Position numbers and translations under genes: made by a program
From: Hydrogenophaga sp. 2FB
GTDB taxonomy: Bacteria; Pseudomonadota; Gammaproteobacteria; Burkholderiales; Burkholderiaceae_C
Assembly: GCF_005503365.1 (NCBI RefSeq)
Contig: NZ_SCML01000017.1
Location: forward strand, 42,925 to 106,924
Length of the DNA: 64,000 nt
Reading direction: 5' to 3'
Part shown: positions 33,740 through 42,253 of the stretch, piece by piece
Numbering within the stretch: the stretch's first letter is position 1
How the letters are laid out: every line of letters starts with the position of its first letter
The notes under the pieces: model-generated
Told to the model about the DNA's origin: nothing
Database searches by the model: none
The model's input: only the letters and a program-made list of their open reading frames with translations

Positions 33740-34651
33740 ATGGGCACCCCGAACCGCGCCGAGATCGAAGCCCTGAGCGGCTTCGGCATGGACACCATCA
33801 CCCTCGCCGGCCCGCTGGAGGCCAAGCTCGCCGCCATGCGCGACGCCGGTTTCACGCAGGTGATGCTCAAGGCCAACGACCTCGTGGGCCACCCCGGCGG
33901 CCTGAACGCCGCCGTGCAGGCGGTGAAGGACAGCGGCCTGCGCGGCACCGGTTTTCAGGTGCTGCGCGATTTCGAAGGCCTGTCGGGCCACCTGCACCAC
34001 TACAAGGTGGACATCGCCAAGAACATGCTGGAGATGTGCGCGGCGCTCGGTTGCCAGGTGCTGCTGGCCTGCTCCTCGACCTCGGTGCATGCTTCGCAAG
34101 ACCTCGACCACATCGCGCGCGACCTGCGCAAGCTGGCGATGCTGGCGATCCCCTTCGGCATCCGCATCGCCTACGAAGGCCTGTCGTGGGGGCGCACGGT
34201 CAACGAGTTCACCACCGCGTGGGACGTGGTCTGCCGCGCCGACTGCCCCAACCTGGGCTTGGGCATCGACTCGTTCCACATCTTCGCGGCCAAGACCTCG
34301 CTCGAAGAGATCGACTACCTCGACCCCGAGAAGATCTTTCTGGTGCAGCTGGCCGATTTCATGTGGCAGGAGACCAAGACGTTCGAGGAACGCATGACGA
34401 CCGCGCGCACCTTCCGCGTGTTCCCCGGCGAAGGCGTGCACAGCGAACAGCTCTCCGAGCTGGTGCTCAAGCTCGATGCCCTGGGCTACCAGGGCGACTA
34501 CAGCTTCGAGGTGTTCAACGACGACTACCAGCAGATGCCGCTGCCCATGGTGGCCGAGCGCGCGCGCCGTTCGGCGCTCTGGCTGGCCGAGGACGTGATG
34601 CGCCGCTCGATGCCGCTGCCCAACCAGATGCGCTTGAAGACGGTGCGCTGA
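33740..34651 (+). CDS. sugar-isomerase-like TIM barrel, probable 3-dehydroshikimate dehydratase
   Basis: Xylose-isomerase-like TIM barrel of 303 residues. Metal-ligand segments: IAYEGLSWGRTVN (Glu), GLGIDSFHIF (Asp, His), QLADFM, and SFEVFNDDY (Glu). The EGLSWG motif is typical of AsbF/QuiC-type 3-dehydroshikimate dehydratases, which form protocatechuate. It follows the HPPD-like gene by 4 bases and the pair is divergent from an IclR regulator of the protocatechuate-sensing type. A hydroxypyruvate- or sugar-isomerase role is the main alternative. Confidence 0.75.
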   Translation: MGTPNRAEIEALSGFGMDTITLAGPLEAKLAAMRDAGFTQVMLKANDLVGHPGGLNAAVQAVKDSGLRGTGFQVLRDFEGLSGHLHHYKVDIAKNMLEMCAALGCQVLLACSSTSVHASQDLDHIARDLRKLAMLAIPFGIRIAYEGLSWGRTVNEFTTAWDVVCRADCPNLGLGIDSFHIFAAKTSLEEIDYLDPEKIFLVQLADFMWQETKTFEERMTTARTFRVFPGEGVHSEQLSELVLKLDALGYQGDYSFEVFNDDYQQMPLPMVAERARRSALWLAEDVMRRSMPLPNQMRLKTVR

Positions 34652-34659
34652 CGCGGGGG

Positions 34660-36081
34660 TCAGGCGGTGGGCGCCGGGTCGACCGGCAGCGTCCACCAGA
34701 AACGCGCGCCCTCACCCGGCGCGGACGCAGCGCCCACCGCGCCCCCATGGCTCTCGACCACGCGCTTGACCACGGTGAGCCCCAGGCCGGTGCCGCCGAT
34801 CTTGCGCTCGTCCAGGCGCGAGAAGGGCTGGAACAACTCGCCCGACTTCGCCGGGTCAAAACCGGGGCCGTTGTCCGTCACGGTGAATCGCCAGAACGCG
34901 CCCTCGCGCATCGCGCCGAGTTGAACGCGCAGCGCGCTGTGGCCGGTGCCGAATTTCAACGCATTGCCCACCAGGTTCATCACCACGTGTTGCATCAGGC
35001 TGGCGTCGGCCTTCACCACGGGCATCGGGTCGGCCCGCACCGCCTGCGCGGCGTTCGGGAACTGCAGCGCCAGTGAGCCCAGGCATTCCTGCACCAGGGC
35101 CTGCATGTCCACCGGCACCAGGTCGGGTGGGCCGTGCTCCACCCGCGCCAGGTTCAGCAGGTCGTTGACCATGGTCGAGGCGCGCATCGCCTCCATGCGG
35201 ATCATGTCCAGGCAACGCTCGGTGTCGGCCGGATCGCCCGCACGATGCGCTTCGAGCGCCACGCGGGCCAGGCCAGCGGTGTTGCGCAAGGGGCCGCTCA
35301 GGTCGTGCGAGACCATGCCGGCAAACGAGCGCAGCCCGCGCACCATGTCTTCGAGCTGTTGCGTGCGGCTGCGCACGATGTCTTCGAGCGAATCGGTGAG
35401 GCGCTGCAGCGCCTGCTCGGCCTTCACACGCTCGCGGAGTTCGCGACCGAGGATCTGCGAATCGCGGTGCAGGATCAGCGTCATCACGAACACGTAGGCG
35501 ATGCTGATCGGCAGCGGCGTGAGCCGGCGGAAGTTCAGCAGGCTCATGTCGGTGAGCATGGCCACCGTCAGCAGCAGCGGATAACCCAGGAACAGCAGCG
35601 CGAGCACCAGTTGGCCGCCCCAGCGTTCGCGCCACCACAGCCACACCAGCCAGGCGGACGCGACGACAAAGATCAGGGAAATCGTCATCGGCCCCGCGAA
35701 GGCCCAGCCTTGCAGCAGCACCCTCATGGCCACCACCAGCAGGGGCGCCCCCACGATGATGAACAGGAACACGCGCAAGGGCGACATCTTCTGGCTCGGC
35801 GAGAAGCACACATGCAGCCCCGCGAGCAAGGCGGCCATGGCCAGCAAGCCCAACAGCGAGCCGACCGGCCCGGCGGCGTCGTCGCTGAGCCAGCCCAGCG
35901 CCACGAGCGACCCGATGGTGCACTGCGTGGTGCCGAACAAGACCGCCGATCCCGCCAGCCACTTCACATACGGCCAGGAGCGCACACTGGCATGGGCGAG
36001 AAAGGTCACGCCCAGCATTGCGATCAGGATCGCGGAAAGGATCCGGATGTCGCTGAAGAAATGCAATGCCGACAGGGTCAC
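34660..36081 (-). CDS. membrane sensor histidine kinase
   Basis: Histidine kinase of 473 residues with a seven-segment-like membrane N-terminus (about 10-205), a coiled linker RELRERVKAEQALQRLTDSL, HisKA with MVSHDLSGPLRNTAG as H box, and an HATPase domain (NLVGNALKF, DNGPGFDP, GTGLGLTVVKRVV). No cytoplasmic PAS or receiver domain. GTG 36081 is chosen because the TTG frame beyond it adds a Pro-rich, non-membrane leader. No cognate regulator is adjacent. It converges on the TIM-barrel gene 9 bases away. Confidence 0.85.
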   Translation of the reverse strand: MTLSALHFFSDIRILSAILIAMLGVTFLAHASVRSWPYVKWLAGSAVLFGTTQCTIGSLVALGWLSDDAAGPVGSLLGLLAMAALLAGLHVCFSPSQKMSPLRVFLFIIVGAPLLVVAMRVLLQGWAFAGPMTISLIFVVASAWLVWLWWRERWGGQLVLALLFLGYPLLLTVAMLTDMSLLNFRRLTPLPISIAYVFVMTLILHRDSQILGRELRERVKAEQALQRLTDSLEDIVRSRTQQLEDMVRGLRSFAGMVSHDLSGPLRNTAGLARVALEAHRAGDPADTERCLDMIRMEAMRASTMVNDLLNLARVEHGPPDLVPVDMQALVQECLGSLALQFPNAAQAVRADPMPVVKADASLMQHVVMNLVGNALKFGTGHSALRVQLGAMREGAFWRFTVTDNGPGFDPAKSGELFQPFSRLDERKIGGTGLGLTVVKRVVESHGGAVGAASAPGEGARFWWTLPVDPAPTA

Positions 36082-36191
36082 GTGGTCAGTCCAACGCGGC
36101 GGAACGTGGAGATGGGGGGATACCCCCGTGGGGAGCAACCGGCGCAGTGTAAAACAGTGTTACGGCGGCGGCGAGCACATGGGCGCCATGA

Positions 36192-36502
<311 letters not shown>

Positions 36503-36503
<1 letters not shown>

Positions 36504-37051
36504 TGCGCCCCGCCGCGAAACCTCGCCATGCGGTGGTGGCCGGCGCGGCCAGCGGCGCGTTGTTGCACGAACTGCTCAGCCACCACCGCATCCAGCGCGT
36601 GACCCTGCTCACGACGCGCCAGTTTCTGCGCATGCCGCCGGGCATGGACGACGCCGTGGTGGACCCCGAATCGTGGCGCGACGGCCTTCCCACTGCGGCG
36701 GACCACGCGTTGCTGTTCTACGGCGCGGTTCGGCGCGAGCGCGAAGCCCTGCTCTGGCGCCCCGAGCGGCGCGACCTGGTGTCCCTGGCCACCGCGCTGC
36801 ACGAACGCGGTGTGCGCACGCTGGAGGTGGTGCTGCCGCCCGGCGTCGAACCCTTGAACACGGCCGAGCGGCGGGCCCTGAAACAACTCGGCTTCGACCC
36901 CCTGCGCCGCGCGTCGGCCACGCCCTCCGTACGGCCGACCAATGGCTCCTGGCCCGCACGGCTCGCGGCCTGGATGATCCACGTCGCGCTGGTCTCGATG
37001 CAGCAGGTGTCCGCCTCCCGAGCACGCCGGGACCGAACCCGCCCCCCTTGA
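36503..37051 (+). CDS. Rossmann-like protein coupled to the c-subunit gene
   Basis: Protein of 182 residues starting inside the stop of the proteolipid gene (TGATG). It opens HAVVAGAASGALLHELLSH, a short nucleotide-loop-like start of the HTATIP2/NAD(P)-binding family, then TLLTTRQF and HALLFYGAVRRERE. The shape is that of a shortened, divergent Rossmann protein: the catalytic YxxxK of dehydrogenases is not seen. It may be a redox-sensor or assembly partner of the proteolipid; this is a guess from coupling. The last 15 residues are Arg-rich. Confidence 0.6.
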
Positions 37052-37104
37052 ACCGACCGGCCCCGCACAGGACGCCGCAAGCCCCCAATCGCAGAATGGT
37101 TGCT

Positions 37105-37132
37105 CACATTTAAATTGTGTGCAATTCAATTG
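37105..37132. promoter_or_regulatory. probable OhrR operator region
   Basis: Two adjacent AT-rich inverted repeats lie 20 to 47 bases before ohrR: CACATTTAAATTGTG (imperfect) and CAATT-C-AATTG (perfect). OhrR repressors bind AT-rich palindromes of this kind, so this is the likely site for autoregulation. ohr follows ohrR in the same direction. Confidence 0.55.
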
Positions 37133-37151
37133 ATCGCTACATTAACACTCC

Positions 37152-37601
37152 ATGAACACACCGCGCTTCTCCAGCGACCAGGCCCTGCAGCTCGACCACC
37201 AGCTCTGTTTTGCGCTGTACTCGGCTTCGCTGGCCATGACCAAGCTGTACAAGCCCTTGCTGGAAGACATCGGCCTGACCTACCCGCAGTACCTGGCCAT
37301 GCTGGTGCTCTGGGAACAGGACGGCGTGGCCGTCTCGGAACTGGGCGAACGCCTGTACCTCGATTCCGGCACCCTCACCCCGCTGCTCAAGCGGCTTGAA
37401 GCGGCCGACCTCGTGACCCGCCTGCGCGACGTGCAAGACGAGCGGCGCGTCCTGATCCGCCTCACCGCCGCCGGCCGCAAGCTCAAGGCCCGCGCCGCGC
37501 GCATCCCGGCGTGTGTGCTGGAGGCCTCGCAGTGCGGACTGTCCGAAGCGCTGGCCCTGACCCAACAAGTGCAGGCGCTGCGCGACCGGCTCACCGCCTG
37601 A
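37152..37601 (+). CDS. ohrR: organic-peroxide-sensing MarR-type repressor
   Basis: MarR-family repressor of 149 residues. The redox cysteine sits in [11 protein letters not shown] (Cys19), as in OhrR proteins, and Tyr residues of the [17 protein letters not shown] stretch are the usual partners. The winged helix runs about 55-105 ([30 protein letters not shown]). Oxidation by lipid or alkyl peroxides would release DNA. It is followed 62 bases later by ohr on the same strand, the classical pair. Confidence 0.93.
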   Translation: MNTPRFSSDQALQLDHQLCFALYSASLAMTKLYKPLLEDIGLTYPQYLAMLVLWEQDGVAVSELGERLYLDSGTLTPLLKRLEAADLVTRLRDVQDERRVLIRLTAAGRKLKARAARIPACVLEASQCGLSEALALTQQVQALRDRLTA

Positions 37602-37663
37602 CTGTTTTTGTTTTCACCCCCCGCTTCCCGCAAGCACTTTCTCATCAACCCAGGAGCCACACC

Positions 37664-38092
37664 ATGCCTACGTCCCTCGACAAAGTTCTGTACACCGCCC
37701 GCGCCCACACCACCGGCGGCCGCGAAGGCGCCTCGCGCACCGACGATGGCCTGCTCGACGTGAAGCTGTCCCCGCCCAAGGCCATGGGTGGCGCGGGCAA
37801 CGCGACCAATCCCGAGCAGTTGTTCGCCGCCGGCTACTCCGCGTGTTTCATGGGCGCGCTCAAGCACGTGGCGGGCATGAAAAAGGTGGCCGTGCCGGCC
37901 GACGCATCGATCGACGCCGAAGTCGACATCGGCCCCATCCCGGCCGGCTTCGGCATCGCCGCCCGCCTGGCCGTGAGCCTGCCCGGCGTGGACCGCGCCG
38001 TGGCGCAAGACCTGGTGGACGCCGCGCACAAGGTGTGCCCGTACTCCAACGCCACGCGCGGCAACATCGACGTGACGATCACGCTGAAGTAA
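37664..38092 (+). CDS. ohr: organic hydroperoxide reductase
   Basis: Ohr/OsmC-family thiol peroxidase of 142 residues. Both catalytic cysteines are present: Cys61 in YSACFMGAL and Cys125 in [13 protein letters not shown], with the Arg loop GREGAS (Arg20) near the N-terminus. It reduces organic and fatty-acid hydroperoxides using lipoylated proteins. Transcribed after ohrR and ended by a strong terminator. Start at 37664 preceded by CAGGAG. Confidence 0.95.
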   Translation: MPTSLDKVLYTARAHTTGGREGASRTDDGLLDVKLSPPKAMGGAGNATNPEQLFAAGYSACFMGALKHVAGMKKVAVPADASIDAEVDIGPIPAGFGIAARLAVSLPGVDRAVAQDLVDAAHKVCPYSNATRGNIDVTITLK

Positions 38093-38111
38093 GCCGGCGG
38101 TTCGTTTCGCA

Positions 38112-38154
38112 AAAAAAGGCCCATCCGGTTCGCGCCGGGTGGGCCTTTTCTTTT
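38112..38154 (+). terminator. intrinsic terminator after ohr
   Basis: AAGGCCCATCCGG pairs with CCGGGTGGGCCTT around a TTCGCG loop, followed by TTCTTTT and preceded by an A-run. Strong GC stem plus T-run; the A-run makes it potentially bidirectional. Confidence 0.88.
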
Positions 38155-38232
38155 GCTCGGCGCCGGGCTGCGCAAGGCAGCGGCCGCTGGTTCAACCTGG
38201 AAGCTTTCTTGTCATAGTCCCTCAATCGCACC

Positions 38233-38329
38233 ATTAATCTTGTCAAAAACTTGTCAAAATGATAAGAATAGAGATTAATCTTGTCAAAATGACGAGATTC
38301 GGGCCCTCATTCTCCTCAGCCGACAAGAT
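38233..38329. promoter_or_regulatory. direct repeats upstream of the Fic gene
   Basis: ATTAATCTTGTCAAAA occurs at 38233-38248 and again at 38274-38289, 41 bp apart. A third TTGTCAAAA lies at 38251-38259, and GACAAGAT at 38322-38329 is the inverted form of ATCTTGTC. The stretch is AT-rich and immediately precedes the Fic gene, whose product has a DNA-binding domain, so autoregulation is plausible. Confidence 0.55.
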
Positions 38330-38339
38330 TTTCTGCGCC

Positions 38340-39710
38340 ATGACCACCCCACCTCTGTCGCCCCGTCACGAATCGTTGCTGCGCCTGGTCCTCGCCGCCG
38401 GGGCGCCCGTACAGCCTGGTGCGCTGGAACAGTCTCTCCAAGCTTCTCGGCCCACCGTCAACCGGGCCTTGCGAGACCTCTTGGCTTCCGGGTTTCTGGA
38501 GAGGCTGGGGAGCGGCAGATCCACTCGCTACGTGGTCACCGATGTGGGCAAGGCTACCCTGGGGGCTCTGCCTTCAGCGACACCCACGTCAGCCGGACCT
38601 GGCCTGCTTCAGTGGTCGCCGGCGGCCCTGCCCTTGGTCGAAACGCTTCGAGCACCTCTGGGAACCCGCACCCCGACAGGCTACGAAAGCAGTTTTGCGG
38701 ACAACTACATCCCGAACCAGTCCAGCTTGCTGCCACCGCAGCTGGCCACCGACTTGTTCAACGCCGGCCGTGGCCGGGACCAGCAACCCGCGGGAACCTA
38801 TGCCCGCGAGGTTCTGGAGCAGTTGCTCATCGACCTGTCCTGGTCGTCATCGCGCCTGGAGGGCAACAACAAGAGCTTGCTCGACACCAAGGAACTCTTC
38901 GAACTCGGGGAGCAAGCTGGCCCGCTCGACGAAGACACCCTGATGCTGCTCAACCACAAGAGTGCCATCGAGTTCATGGTCGACGCTGTGCCAATCGAGG
39001 GCATCACCGTACCCGTCATCGTCGACCTGCAGGCCAAGTTGATGAGGGACCTCATGAAGGACTCGCGGGACATTGGCAGCATGCGCAGGCGTGTGGTGAA
39101 CATCGACGGCTCTGTCTACTCCCCGAGCAATATCCCCACGCTCCTGGAAGAAACGCTGAAGTCCATCATCGACAAGGTCCGCAACATCCGAAACCCGGTG
39201 GAGGCCGCATTCTTCCTCTGGGTCAACGTGGCCTACCTGCAGCCCTTTGCGGATGGCAACAAGCGCACGAGTCGTCTGAGCGCCAACATGCCGCTCTTGT
39301 TGCACAACTGCGCACCCCTGTCCTTCCTGGACGTGGAGCGCACCGACTATGCGACAGCCATGCTCGGCGTCTACGAACAGCGCAACGTCGCCGCGGCTGT
39401 GGAGCTGTTTGAATTCATCTACCGCCGCTCGATTCAGAAGTACAGCGTGCTACGAGCCTCCCTGACCGTGCCCGACCCGCTTCGTGCCCGATACCGGCAG
39501 GCCCTGAATGAACTCATGCAGTTCGTCGTTTTCTATGGTCGAACGCTGGAAGACGCGTTGCCGGCGGTGCACGTCGACGCCACTGACCTGACCGCGTTGC
39601 GCGTCATCGCGAACACCGAACTGGACCACCTGGAGCCCTACAACTGCGCCCGCTACAACCTCGCGCGAAGCAAGACGCAGAAATGGATTGACGACGGGCG
39701 GCCCAGGTAA
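38340..39710 (+). CDS. Fic-domain protein with N-terminal winged helix and altered motif His
   Basis: Protein of 456 residues. An N-terminal winged helix (about 8-75, QASRPTVNRALRDLLASG) precedes a Fic domain. The inhibitory-helix motif S170xxxE174GN fits class II Fic proteins. The core motif, normally HPFx(D/E)GN(G/K)R, reads QPFADGNKR (301-309): the catalytic His is Gln, so ordinary AMPylation is doubtful. DNA-binding Fic proteins with this change are known to me as a subgroup without assigned function. ATG 38340 is preferred over ATG 38259, which lies in the upstream repeats. No antitoxin gene is adjacent. Confidence 0.85.
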   Translation: MTTPPLSPRHESLLRLVLAAGAPVQPGALEQSLQASRPTVNRALRDLLASGFLERLGSGRSTRYVVTDVGKATLGALPSATPTSAGPGLLQWSPAALPLVETLRAPLGTRTPTGYESSFADNYIPNQSSLLPPQLATDLFNAGRGRDQQPAGTYAREVLEQLLIDLSWSSSRLEGNNKSLLDTKELFELGEQAGPLDEDTLMLLNHKSAIEFMVDAVPIEGITVPVIVDLQAKLMRDLMKDSRDIGSMRRRVVNIDGSVYSPSNIPTLLEETLKSIIDKVRNIRNPVEAAFFLWVNVAYLQPFADGNKRTSRLSANMPLLLHNCAPLSFLDVERTDYATAMLGVYEQRNVAAAVELFEFIYRRSIQKYSVLRASLTVPDPLRARYRQALNELMQFVVFYGRTLEDALPAVHVDATDLTALRVIANTELDHLEPYNCARYNLARSKTQKWIDDGRPR

Positions 39711-39800
39711 TCGGCCAAGGCTCACTCTTTGGGATGATCCACGCCCGGTGCATTGCGCAGCCTGGCGCCAACGCAAACGCCTAACAGACCGAGTGGCCGA

Positions 39801-40235
39801 TCAGGCCAGCGAAGGCTCCTGCGCCGACGAGGGCAGCCCAAAGACGCGGTCGAACATCAGGTTGAACACGAAGGTGTAGATCAGGAAGAACACGATCAGG
39901 CCGAGGTCGAGCACGAAGGCCTGCCACAGCGAGATCTCCAGCCACCAGGCGAACAGCGGCACCAGGGTGACCACCAGCCCACCTTCAAAACCGATCGCGT
40001 GCGCCACCCGGCGCCAGAAACCGCGGCCCTTTTTCGCCTGGCGGGCTTCCCAACGCTCGAACAGGGTGTTGAAGACCAGGTTCCAGACCACCGCGACGGC
40101 CGAGGCGGCCACCGCGGCGACGCTGGCATGGCCCATTTCGCTGCCCGACAACAGGGCCAGGCCCGCGGTGGACATGGCAATGGCGATGAGTTCGTAGAAC
40201 GTGATGTAGACGATTTTGCGTTTGATGCCTTGCAT
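39801..40235 (-). CDS. PACE-family multidrug efflux protein
   Basis: Four-helix inner-membrane transporter of 144 residues, two tandem BTP units. The helix-1 acidic residue equivalent to AceI Glu15 is present (E15 in ITFYELIAI), as are the RWEARQ loop and the second FYEL-like helix LIVFFLIYTFVF. AceI exports chlorhexidine and short diamines such as cadaverine by proton antiport. It is divergent from a LysR gene with palindromic sites in between, the usual PACE arrangement. Start at ATG 40235 matches family length. Confidence 0.88.
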   Translation of the reverse strand: MQGIKRKIVYITFYELIAIAMSTAGLALLSGSEMGHASVAAVAASAVAVVWNLVFNTLFERWEARQAKKGRGFWRRVAHAIGFEGGLVVTLVPLFAWWLEISLWQAFVLDLGLIVFFLIYTFVFNLMFDRVFGLPSSAQEPSLA

Positions 40236-40306
40236 GGCGACTCTCTCTCGAAAAGGGTTCCGGCCCAACCGGTCTGGTGGGCGATGGGGGCATGTTAGGA
40301 CGATTT

Positions 40307-40344
40307 TTCTGACGCTAAAAGTCAGAAGCTTTCAGAATTTCTGA
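40307..40344. promoter_or_regulatory. palindromic operator between the PACE and LysR genes
   Basis: TTCTGAC (40307-40313) pairs with GTCAGAA (40321-40327) across 7 bases, then TCAGAA-T-TTCTGA (40332-40344) is a perfect palindrome. Four TCAGAA/TTCTGA half-sites in 38 bp fit cooperative binding by the LysR protein encoded 14 bases further on. Confidence 0.65.
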
Positions 40345-40357
40345 TAAGTTGCGGCCC

Positions 40358-41257
40358 ATGGCCTTCTCCAGCGACAACGTCCGCGTGTTCCTTGCCGTGC
40401 TCGACAGCGGCTCGTTTTCGGCCGCCGCGCGCCAGCTGGGCCGCGTGCCGTCGGCGGTGAGCATGACGATCGCCAACCTGGAGGCCGAGCTGGATCTGGT
40501 GCTGTTCGACCGCAGTTCGCGCGAACCCCGGCCGACCGACGTGGCGCGCGCGCTCGAACCGCAAGCCCGTCAGCTGGCCAGCCAGCTGCGCCAGTTGCAG
40601 GCCCACGCCGAGGGCTTGCACCAGGGGCTGGAGCGCCAACTCACCATCGCCATTGCGCCCGAGCTGCTGTCGGCGCCCTGGAGCGAGCCGCTGGCCGTGC
40701 TCGCCAAGGAGTTTCCGGCGCTGATCGTCGAGGTGCTGTCGGCGCCGCAGTCGGATGCGCTGCGCATGCTGCACGCGGGCGATGCGCACCTGGCGCTGGT
40801 GTTCGAGCGCCCCGGCACCGACGAACGCGAGGGGTTCCAGGAACTGGGGCAGGAAATCCTGGTGGCCGTCATCTCGCCCACGCATCCCGAAACCCTGGCG
40901 CGCCAGGGCGCGCTGCAGTTGAACGACCTGATCGACATCCGCCAGATCGCGGTGGTGAGCCGCGACCCGCGCGGGCGCGATCCGCGCCTGCTGCTGGCGC
41001 GCCATATCTGGCGCACCGACAGCCACCTTGCCACGCTGCGCCTCGTGCAGGCGGGCCTGGGCTGGGCGTACCTGCCGCGCAGCCTGGTCGAACCGCTGGT
41101 GTCTGCCGGCACCCTGGCGGAGATCCGCTTCAACAACATCAGCAACGAGTTGCGCGTGTGGGTGGACGTGGTGTGGCACACCGATCGGCCGATGGGCCTG
41201 GGCGCCAAGCGTTTCATCGAACTGATGCGGCAAGCTGCCGCCCGGCCCGCGGGCTGA
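40358..41257 (+). CDS. LysR-family regulator divergent from the PACE pump
   Basis: LysR protein of 299 residues. HTH at 2-60 (GSFSAAARQLGRVPSAVSMT), effector domain from about 90 (ERQLTIAIAPELLSAPWSEP). In Acinetobacter, AceR, also LysR-type, activates aceI when chlorhexidine or diamines bind; the same logic is inferred here. It reaches within 5 bases of the next LysR gene, which is convergent. Confidence 0.88.
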   Translation: MAFSSDNVRVFLAVLDSGSFSAAARQLGRVPSAVSMTIANLEAELDLVLFDRSSREPRPTDVARALEPQARQLASQLRQLQAHAEGLHQGLERQLTIAIAPELLSAPWSEPLAVLAKEFPALIVEVLSAPQSDALRMLHAGDAHLALVFERPGTDEREGFQELGQEILVAVISPTHPETLARQGALQLNDLIDIRQIAVVSRDPRGRDPRLLLARHIWRTDSHLATLRLVQAGLGWAYLPRSLVEPLVSAGTLAEIRFNNISNELRVWVDVVWHTDRPMGLGAKRFIELMRQAAARPAG

Positions 41258-41262
41258 GCCCG

Positions 41263-42153
41263 TCAGGCCGGCGCCAGCCGCAGCGCCAGAAAGTCCACGA
41301 AGCAGCGGATGCGCGAGGCCAGTTCGGTGTTGCGGTAGTACACCGCATTGACCGGTTGCCGCACCTCCAGCGTGTCGCGCATCAGCACCTGCACCAGGTC
41401 GCCCCTGGCACGGTCGGCCTCGGTCACGAAGTCGGAAATGCAGGCGATGCCCACACCCGCCAGCGCCAGTTGGCGAACGGTTTCGCCGCTGGAGGCCGCG
41501 ACGTCCGGGGTGATCCCCAGGCCGTCGCCCTCGGGGTGGCGCAGCGGCCAGGTGTTGAGGCTTTCCGGCTGCGTGAAGCCCAGCAGCGTGTGCCGGTTCA
41601 GGTCGCTCACCTTGGTCGGGCGGCCGGCCTTCTTCAGGTACGCCGGACTGGCCAGCAGGCGCAACCGGTAGGACGTGAGCGGCCTCGCGTGCAGCGTGGA
41701 GTCGCGCAGCGCGCCGATGCGCACGGCCACGTCGGCGCGGTGCTCGATCAGGTCGACGATGTTCTCGCTGCTGTGCAGTTCGAGTTCGATGTCGGGGTAC
41801 TCGGCCAGGAAATCGTTCACCAGCGGCACCAGCACATGCAGGATGAAAGGCGAGGCCGCGTTCACGCGCAACTTGCCGGCGGGCTTGAGGTGGCGGCAGG
41901 CCAGCTCGTCCTCGGCGGCCTCGACCGACTGCAGGATCTCGCGCGCCCGCGCCAGGAACAAAGCCCCCTCTTCGCTCAACTCCAGGCGGCGCGTGGTGCG
42001 GCGCATCAGCGTGGTGTTGAGCTTCTGCTCCAGGCGGCTGAGCGCGCGGCTGATGCCCGAGCTGGTCTGCTCCAGGCGCTCGGCGGCGGCACTGATGGAG
42101 CCGGTGTCCACCACGGTCTTGAAGGCCAGCAGTTCGTCGAGGGTGGTTTTCAT
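41263..42153 (-). CDS. LysR-family regulator of the MFS-dkgB unit
   Basis: LysR regulator of 296 residues with HTH GSISAAAERLEQTSSGISRA at about 17-36 and an effector domain of the DmlR/YafC-like subgroup (RVNAASPFILHVLVPLVNDF). In E. coli a related LysR gene, yafC, neighbours dkgB; here the regulator is divergent from an MFS gene that precedes dkgB. Control of both by this protein is inferred. Confidence 0.88.
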   Translation of the reverse strand: MKTTLDELLAFKTVVDTGSISAAAERLEQTSSGISRALSRLEQKLNTTLMRRTTRRLELSEEGALFLARAREILQSVEAAEDELACRHLKPAGKLRVNAASPFILHVLVPLVNDFLAEYPDIELELHSSENIVDLIEHRADVAVRIGALRDSTLHARPLTSYRLRLLASPAYLKKAGRPTKVSDLNRHTLLGFTQPESLNTWPLRHPEGDGLGITPDVAASSGETVRQLALAGVGIACISDFVTEADRARGDLVQVLMRDTLEVRQPVNAVYYRNTELASRIRCFVDFLALRLAPA

Positions 42154-42205
42154 TCTTGAATTTTCAGCACAAATGTTGTTCCCGACAACCGCTTTTTCTC
42201 AAGAA
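42153..42205. promoter_or_regulatory. inverted repeat in the LysR/MFS divergent promoter
   Basis: TTCTTGA at 42153-42159 and TCAAGAA at 42199-42205 are exact complements, 46 bp apart start to start. They bracket the divergent promoter region and may be LysR contact sites, though the spacing is long. Confidence 0.3.
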
Positions 42206-42253
42206 AGAACCGGCCCACACTGCGAACCTTTCCAGCCCCTTCGGAGTGGTTTC

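Noticed and set aside
38233..38289. CRISPR-like short direct repeats
   Set aside because: Only two full copies with irregular spacing and a promoter position; they look like operator sites.
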